From the NCBI RefSeq assembly GCF_014648895.1, contig NZ_BMRZ01000001.1, positions 248,001 to 312,000 of the forward strand: a stretch of 64,000 nt of DNA, written 5' to 3'. Under the pieces are notes generated by a model. The model saw only the letters and a program-made list of their open reading frames with translations, made no database searches and was not told where the DNA came from. The DNA comes from Streptomyces tanashiensis (GTDB lineage: Bacteria; Actinomycetota; Actinomycetes; Streptomycetales; Streptomycetaceae). This document shows, piece by piece, positions 59,964 to 64,000 of this stretch (its first letter is position 1; the number at the start of each line of letters is the position of its first letter). Position numbers and translations under genes: made by a program.

Positions 59964-60128
59964 CCGGAGTCGCGCCCCGCCGTCCTCACGCGCCCCGTCC
60001 CTGCCGGACGCACGGCGCGCCCCGCCGGCCTCACGAGCCCGGCCCGCCCCGGATGCACGGCGTACCCCAACGGCCTCACGAGCCCCGCCCGCCCCGGACG
60101 CACGGCGCGCCCCGCCGGCCTCACAGGT
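59964..60128. repeat. 45-bp tandem repeats in the gap between VMAP and MoxR genes
   Basis: The 313-bp space 59808-60120 has no gene. Copies of a 45-bp unit (CCGGACGCACGGCGCGCCCC then GCCGGCCTCACGAG) start at 60004, 60049 and 60094, with a degenerate copy before them from about 59964. The last copy runs into the stop codon of the protease gene. The remaining 150 bp next to moxR show no clear promoter. Confidence 0.75.
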
Positions 60129-62154
60129 CCTCCTCGCCGAGCAGCGGCGGGGCTTCGAGGCGGCCGCCGTGCGGCGGGCGGTCGGGCGGGTCGTACAGGA
60201 CGGCGACGGTCTCCGCCCAGGCGAGGTCGGGCCGCTCCGGCGCCAGGGTGCGCAGGGAGCGGACGCGTTTGCCGAGCCCGTGGGCCGTCACCGCGTCCGC
60301 GAGCAGCCGGCCGGCCTGTTCGTGGAAGTCCGCGCAGTCGGTGTGGCCGTCGGCGCCGGTCCGCCAGAGGGCCAGCGGGTGGCCGGCGGTCAGGGCCGCG
60401 TTCATCGCCATGAGCCCGTCCCCGCTGCCCACCTGCCCGCAGAAGACCGGCACGGTGCCGCCCTCGGCCTCCCGGAGCCGGTCGTACGTCTCCGCCCAGG
60501 TCTCCCGGCGCACGCGCGCGGTATGGGCGTCCGGGCCGGCGCCGGGCACCTCGGCACGCAGCGGGGCCGCGCACAGCGGTCCCCGCTCCCCGGCCTCCCA
60601 GCGCTCCCGCCACTCGGGCGACGGCTCCTTGTCGTGCCGCCGGGCGTCCCGGATGACCACGATGCGGCGCTGCCCGAGGGTGATGGCCCCCCACGCCTCG
60701 TCGGGGCCCTGCGGAGGTTCGAGCCGCCAGGTGTCGAGCGGCTCGTCGAAGAGCTCGCGCGGCAGCACCGCCTCCACCGCGGCCAGGTGCGGCCCGTTGT
60801 CGCCGAGCCGGAGGGCCTCGGCGAGCGGCCCGCTCAGGGTCTTCCTGAGCTCGGCCCGCACCACGCCGCGGTCGTCGCCCTTCAGCGGGGTGACCGTGTG
60901 CCCGTCGCGGAGCAGCTTCACGCGCCAGGGGTAGAGCTCGCCCCAGCGGGGCGTGTCGATCTCCAGGAGCACGTCCGCGCGTGGCCGGCGCTCGTGGGCG
61001 GTGAAAGGGGCCGCCGAGCGGTCCGCGCCGATCAGGCCGTCGATCTCACGGCGGAGGAACGGGCCCGCGTCGGCGGCCCGGTCGATGAGCCAGCCGCGGA
61101 AGGCGGCCACGTCGCCGCGACCGCCGGGGCGCCCGGAGACACGCCGGACGACATGGGCCGCGTACAGGAGCACGGCGTCGAGGCCGGGGTCACCGGGATC
61201 GCTGCGGTCGGGCGCGCGCAGCCCGTACAGCAGGGCCGCGCCCTCGCTCCACGTGCGCGGGTCGTCCTCGAACGCGTCCGGGGTCGTGGTGTTCCTGATC
61301 CAGGCCTTCACCTGGTCGACCAGGTCCATGATCTCGCCGGGGTTGATCGGCGGGGGCAGGGCGGCGAGCTGTCCCCGCAGCCGGGTGCGCAGCTTCGGGC
61401 TCAGCGGGTGCGGGCCGCCGAGCCGCTCCTGCGCGCGCGTCCAGTCGGATCCGTCGTCCAGTGACTGGTGGTAGTGGTCGAGGTGATGACGGTCGTGGTC
61501 GCGCAGGGCCTCGGCCCAGAACTCGCCCCCGGGCGCGTCGTGCAGGCGGCGCAGGGCGGCGAGGGGGACGAGGGCGCCCTGGTCGGACCAGCGTCCCTTG
61601 TTGAAGCCGATCACGGCGCCCTGGAGGTCGTCGACGACGGGGCCGCCGGAACAGCCCTCGACGGGCAGCACCCCCTTCGTGACGAGGGCGCGGGCGTCGA
61701 CGCCGCTCAGCCGGCCGTGCACCTGGCGGATGCCCAGCTCCCCGGTCTCCCGGGACCAGCCGTGCAGACCCACCTCGGTGGTCCGGGCCGGAGGCAGCTC
61801 GCCGAGCAGGACGCAGGAGGCCTTGCGCGTGCCGGGCACGCGCACGAGGGCGACGTCGGGGAAGCCCCAGGGCTCGGGGCGCACCCCCGGGTCCTCGGGC
61901 CGGGGCAGGGCGAGCACGACCGTGCCGACGGACCGGCGCGCTGTCTTGCCGTCCTGCCAGGTGATGCCGACGGCCGGCTCCTTCCTCCACACCTCGCCAC
62001 CCCCCTCGGCCACGACATGGGCGCACGTCAGCACCCAGCCGGGGGCGATGAAGAAGCCCGTGCCCCAGAACTGGTCGCCGTGCGGGTCATACCCGCCGTC
62101 GGGAGCACCGATGCGTACGAGTGCGGGGCGCACGAGAGCGTCGAAGGCGCTCAT
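60121..62154 (-). CDS. Trypsin-like protease with VMAP-type C-terminal region
   Basis: 677 residues; the ATG at 62154 overlaps the upstream gene's stop (ATGA). Residues 1-200 are a trypsin-fold serine protease with an intact triad: His46 in TCAHVV, Asp100 in FPDVALVRV, Ser169 in GCSGGPVV. The middle helical region (about 260-360) and the C-terminal part (EIDTPRWGELYPWRVKLL, DEAWGAITLGQRRIVVIRD, LYDPPDRPPHGGRLEAP) match the VMAP-C arrangement described for vWA-MoxR-associated proteins. No signal peptide, so it acts in the cytosol, probably as a toxic or signalling protease held in check by the ATPase/vWA pair. Confidence 0.87.
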   Translation of the reverse strand: MSAFDALVRPALVRIGAPDGGYDPHGDQFWGTGFFIAPGWVLTCAHVVAEGGGEVWRKEPAVGITWQDGKTARRSVGTVVLALPRPEDPGVRPEPWGFPDVALVRVPGTRKASCVLLGELPPARTTEVGLHGWSRETGELGIRQVHGRLSGVDARALVTKGVLPVEGCSGGPVVDDLQGAVIGFNKGRWSDQGALVPLAALRRLHDAPGGEFWAEALRDHDRHHLDHYHQSLDDGSDWTRAQERLGGPHPLSPKLRTRLRGQLAALPPPINPGEIMDLVDQVKAWIRNTTTPDAFEDDPRTWSEGAALLYGLRAPDRSDPGDPGLDAVLLYAAHVVRRVSGRPGGRGDVAAFRGWLIDRAADAGPFLRREIDGLIGADRSAAPFTAHERRPRADVLLEIDTPRWGELYPWRVKLLRDGHTVTPLKGDDRGVVRAELRKTLSGPLAEALRLGDNGPHLAAVEAVLPRELFDEPLDTWRLEPPQGPDEAWGAITLGQRRIVVIRDARRHDKEPSPEWRERWEAGERGPLCAAPLRAEVPGAGPDAHTARVRRETWAETYDRLREAEGGTVPVFCGQVGSGDGLMAMNAALTAGHPLALWRTGADGHTDCADFHEQAGRLLADAVTAHGLGKRVRSLRTLAPERPDLAWAETVAVLYDPPDRPPHGGRLEAPPLLGEEDL

Positions 62155-62591
62155 GCGGTTCCATCGGCCGCCGGGCGCCGCTGCGGGACGATGCCCGGCC
62201 GTTCCTCCGCGGCCTCCGGCTCGGCGGAGCCGGGTGCGGGCTCCGCCGCCCGGCCGGCCGCCGGGCCCGGTTCGGTCCAGGTGAGGGAGACGTTCACGGA
62301 GGCCTTGCCCGCGCCGTCCGCGAGGACGCCGATCACCTTGCCCGACTGTGCCGACAGCTCGATGCCGAAGCTGACGGCGACCTCCACCGGCCCCTGCGGG
62401 TCGAGGCCGGCGCGCAGGGAGCCGACGACTCCGCGCACCACGTCCGTGAGCCCGCCGGCCATCGAGACCACCCGGTCCCTGACGCCGGTGTCCTGGAAAC
62501 CGCCGCCTCTGCCGAGCTCCTCCGCGTCGCTGACACGTGCCCAGACAGGCGTGCCGTCGTCCAGTCGAATCCGAGCGATCCCGTGTGCCAT
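62151..62591 (-). CDS. Trypco1/CU044_2847-type small protein
   Basis: 146 residues. It starts MAHGIARIRLDDGTPVWARV and contains VEVAVSFGIELSAQSGKVIGVLADG followed by VNVSLTW, the conserved core of trypsin-co-occurring domain 1. The last 40 residues are Pro/Ala/Glu-rich. It overlaps the protease gene by 4 bp, so the two are made together. Such proteins are thought to couple the protease to its activator. It heads the leftward array. Confidence 0.85.
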   Translation of the reverse strand: MAHGIARIRLDDGTPVWARVSDAEELGRGGGFQDTGVRDRVVSMAGGLTDVVRGVVGSLRAGLDPQGPVEVAVSFGIELSAQSGKVIGVLADGAGKASVNVSLTWTEPGPAAGRAAEPAPGSAEPEAAEERPGIVPQRRPAADGTA

Positions 62592-62614
62592 CGCGGCCCC
62601 CGCTCCCCGAAGCG

Positions 62615-62653
62615 ATGTTGGATCCAGATGTTGGATCCAGATGTTGGATCCAG
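62615..62653. repeat. Three exact tandem copies of ATGTTGGATCCAG
   Basis: Units lie at 62615-62627, 62628-62640 and 62641-62653, immediately upstream of the Trypco1 gene start (62591) and within the divergent gap to the DUF6104 gene. The 13-bp period and its position at -24 to -62 suggest a promoter element or operator array, or a variable-number repeat that tunes expression. Confidence 0.85.
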
Positions 62654-62716
62654 AAGGCTAATCGGTGGGGCTGACGGGCGACAGGGGACGTGAGGGCCAC
62701 GTCCTATCCTGATCGC

Positions 62717-62902
62717 ATGTACTTCACCGACCGTGGCATCGAGGAACTGGAGAAGCGACGCGGCGAGGAGGAGGTCACCTTCGAGTGGCTCGCCGAGCAG
62801 CTGCGTACGTTCGTCGACCTCAACCCCGACTTCGAGGTGCCGGTCGAGCGCCTCGCGACCTGGCTCGCCCGTCTGGACGACGACGAGGACGACGACGAGT
62901 AG
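62717..62902 (+). CDS. DUF6104 small acidic protein
   Basis: 61 residues from the ATG at 62717. MYFTDRGIEELEKRRGEEEV, then FEWLAEQLRTFVDLNPDFEVPVERLATWLARLDDDEDDDE, with a very acidic end, matches DUF6104. Members are short, cytosolic and conserved in Streptomyces; their role is unknown. It is divergent from the Trypco1 gene, sharing the triple-repeat gap. Whether it belongs to the array or is ordinary core is unclear. Confidence 0.82.
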   Translation: MYFTDRGIEELEKRRGEEEVTFEWLAEQLRTFVDLNPDFEVPVERLATWLARLDDDEDDDE

Positions 62903-62923
62903 GACACCCTTCCGGCGGCGGGC

Positions 62924-63739
62924 TCATCTCTCCCGCAGCCGGTCGTGGGCGAGGCCGAACGCGCCGTGCGCGACGAGCAGCGCTCCGGCCGCCGCCCAGC
63001 CGCCGCTGCGCCGGGCGACGCCCCAGAGCAGCAGCGGCATCCCCACGAGGAGCTGCGCCCCGCCCAGTACGCGCGCCCTGGGGCCGCGCGGGTACGGGCC
63101 GGGGGGACCGCCCTCCACCCTCTCCGGCTCCGCGGGCGCGGCGTCGCGCCGGCCCGCCCCTTCCAGCTGCTCCGCGCCCTGGGCGAGGGCGGCGGAGCGG
63201 AGCCGTTCGGCGCTCTCGCCCGGGACGATCCCGGTGGGCAGCGCGAGTCCGTCGCGGGCGAGGACCGCGACGACACCGATGAGCCGGGCGCGGGCGTCGG
63301 CGTCGGGATCGGGCTCGGTGAGCGGTTGGAGGGCCTGTACGTCCAGGACGGGATCGAGGGCGAGCCGGGCCGCGAAGGTGCGCATGGCCTCGTCCTCGCC
63401 GACGGGGGTGCCGTCCGCGAGCCAGGTGTAGCCGACCGTCCGGCGGAAGCCCGCGGCGAGCGTGAGACCGGCGCGGTCGCGGTCCCACCAGAGCCCGACG
63501 ACGGGCCGGCCCGCGGCGGGGACGGCGAGAGCGGTCGCCCAGCCGGTGACGACCTGTTCGACCGGCTCGCCTCCGTGCAGCCAGGGCTTCCCCTCGGGTA
63601 CGAGCACGCTCCACTCGGCACCCGCGGGGGCGAGGAGCAGCTGTTCCCGGAGGAGTTGGGCCGGCGGCCGGACCGCCGGGGGCTCGGCGCGGCAGAGCAG
63701 CAGGGCTCCGGCGGATCGCGGTCCGGACGTCGGATTCAT
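62924..63739 (-). CDS. Hypothetical protein with C-terminal membrane segments
   Basis: 271 residues from the ATG at 63739; a longer frame to 63769 is less likely. Residues 1-190 look soluble (LLLAPAGAEWSVLVPEG, VVGLWWDRDRAGLTLAAGF, YTWLADGTPVGED). A Glu/Pro/Arg-rich linker follows, and two short hydrophobic segments lie near the C-terminus (about 230-265). No family recognised. It is convergent with DUF6104 (21 bp apart) and its start is separated from the next divergent gene by 150 bp. Confidence 0.72.
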   Translation of the reverse strand: MNPTSGPRSAGALLLCRAEPPAVRPPAQLLREQLLLAPAGAEWSVLVPEGKPWLHGGEPVEQVVTGWATALAVPAAGRPVVGLWWDRDRAGLTLAAGFRRTVGYTWLADGTPVGEDEAMRTFAARLALDPVLDVQALQPLTEPDPDADARARLIGVVAVLARDGLALPTGIVPGESAERLRSAALAQGAEQLEGAGRRDAAPAEPERVEGGPPGPYPRGPRARVLGGAQLLVGMPLLLWGVARRSGGWAAAGALLVAHGAFGLAHDRLRER

Positions 63740-63832
63740 GGGCCCTACGCTAGGACAATTTGTCCGCATATGAAGTAGATCGCCCCTGCCCTGTCAGGGA
63801 AGAGTCAGGGTTGACTCCGCAAGGCCGCGATA

Positions 63833-63858
63833 TATCGTGTCTATCGAGAGACGCGATA
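63833..63858. promoter_or_regulatory. Inverted repeat upstream of the DUF4097 gene
   Basis: TATCGTGTCT-N6-AGACGCGATA is a 10-bp inverted repeat with one mismatch, embedded in a wider CGATAT-rich patch (63829-63860). It lies 32-57 bp upstream of the DUF4097 start and is unusually AT-rich. DUF4097 genes in Streptomyces often precede a PadR-type regulator gene, a possible binder. Confidence 0.6.
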
Positions 63859-63889
63859 TGTTGCGTTGCCGATACGGGAGGTCAGCACC

Positions 63890-64000
63890 ATGACAGAGTG
63901 GTCCGTCACCGAGCCGACGAAACTGGCTCCGGCCGAGCCCGTGACGCTCCTGCAGGTCCGCATCGTCAACGGCACGGTGAACGTGGTGGGGACGGACGAG
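63890..64000 (+). CDS. DUF4097-like beta-strand repeat protein, N-terminal fragment
   Basis: Only 37 codons are inside the window; the gene runs off the right edge. ATG at 63890 with GGAGG seven bases upstream. The start MTEWSVTEPTKL and LLQVRIVNGTVNVVGTDE fit the first strand of DUF4097 beta-helix repeats. Such proteins are cytosolic or membrane-linked adhesin-like folds of unknown function. Length and later motifs cannot be checked. Confidence 0.7.
   Translation, partial: MTEWSVTEPTKLAPAEPVTLLQVRIVNGTVNVVGTDE

Noticed and set aside
50892..62902. A mobile island
   Set aside because: No integrase, transposase, attachment repeats or tRNA edge was found, and base composition looks like the rest; acquisition by transfer cannot be shown from this window.

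Overview
The window is a stretch of actinobacterial, almost certainly Streptomyces, chromosome. The DNA is very GC-rich with strong G/C third positions. It carries a conservon (kinase/roadblock/DUF742/GTPase), a Kgd-type 2-oxoglutarate dehydrogenase fused to an E2-like domain, HspR-type control of lon, a Ku/LigD pair, many GTG starts and 4-bp stop/start overlaps. From memory the order kgd - two-component system - lon - conservon - Ku/LigD resembles the S. coelicolor SCO528x-SCO5309 neighbourhood. I could not align anything.

Layout. 1-4.2 kb: 5' part of a secreted M4 metalloprotease (cut by the window edge), then divergent Ku and a split LigD (polymerase and ligase as two overlapping genes) for non-homologous end joining. 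4.4-13.3 kb: HEAT-repeat protein, membrane-anchored glycerophosphodiesterase, lipoprotein plus sensor kinase without a response regulator, and a RodA/FtsW-PBP pair for peptidoglycan synthesis. 13.4-20.9 kb: proline-rich membrane protein, ferritin-like di-iron protein, divergent AurF-like di-iron oxygenase gene broken by an apparent 1-base deletion, TetR regulator, NlpC/P60 hydrolase, MFS transporter and a DUF6584-like gene overlapping it tail to tail. 21.3-27.1 kb: conservon operon ending in a styrene-monooxygenase-like flavoenzyme. 27.4-34.1 kb: PP2C-like protein, MarR regulator, GH25 muramidase, AA10 lytic polysaccharide monooxygenase behind a DasR-like site, DUF4240 protein, and Lon behind a HAIR-like site. 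34.2-40.2 kb: GNAT, lipoprotein, then a tightly coupled ECF sigma/anti-sigma/ABC transporter operon. 40.3-50.8 kb: TetR and divergent GH3 glycosidase around a palindrome, secreted SurE-like phosphatase, spermidine-synthase-like protein, OmpR-type two-component system, and Kgd.

50.9-62.9 kb is the most unusual part: a leftward array of seven genes. In transcription order it holds a Trypco1-like small protein, a trypsin-like protease with a long C-terminal region (VMAP-type), a MoxR AAA+ ATPase, a vWA-like/TPR protein, a 68-residue peptide with an FxsA-like leader, an HExxH putative peptide hydroxylase, and a TIR/NB-ARC/TPR protein. A divergent DUF6104 gene lies at its head. This combines the parts of vWA-MoxR-VMAP conflict systems with a reduced FxSxx-type RiPP module: there is no radical SAM enzyme here and the peptide lacks the FxSxx terminus. 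I infer a sensing/defence cassette in which an ATPase-vWA pair and an NB-ARC protein gate a protease and a TIR domain, with a hydroxylated peptide as product or signal. The window ends with a membrane protein and the start of a DUF4097 gene behind a clear inverted repeat.

I saw no rRNA, tRNA, CRISPR array, insertion sequence or integrase.
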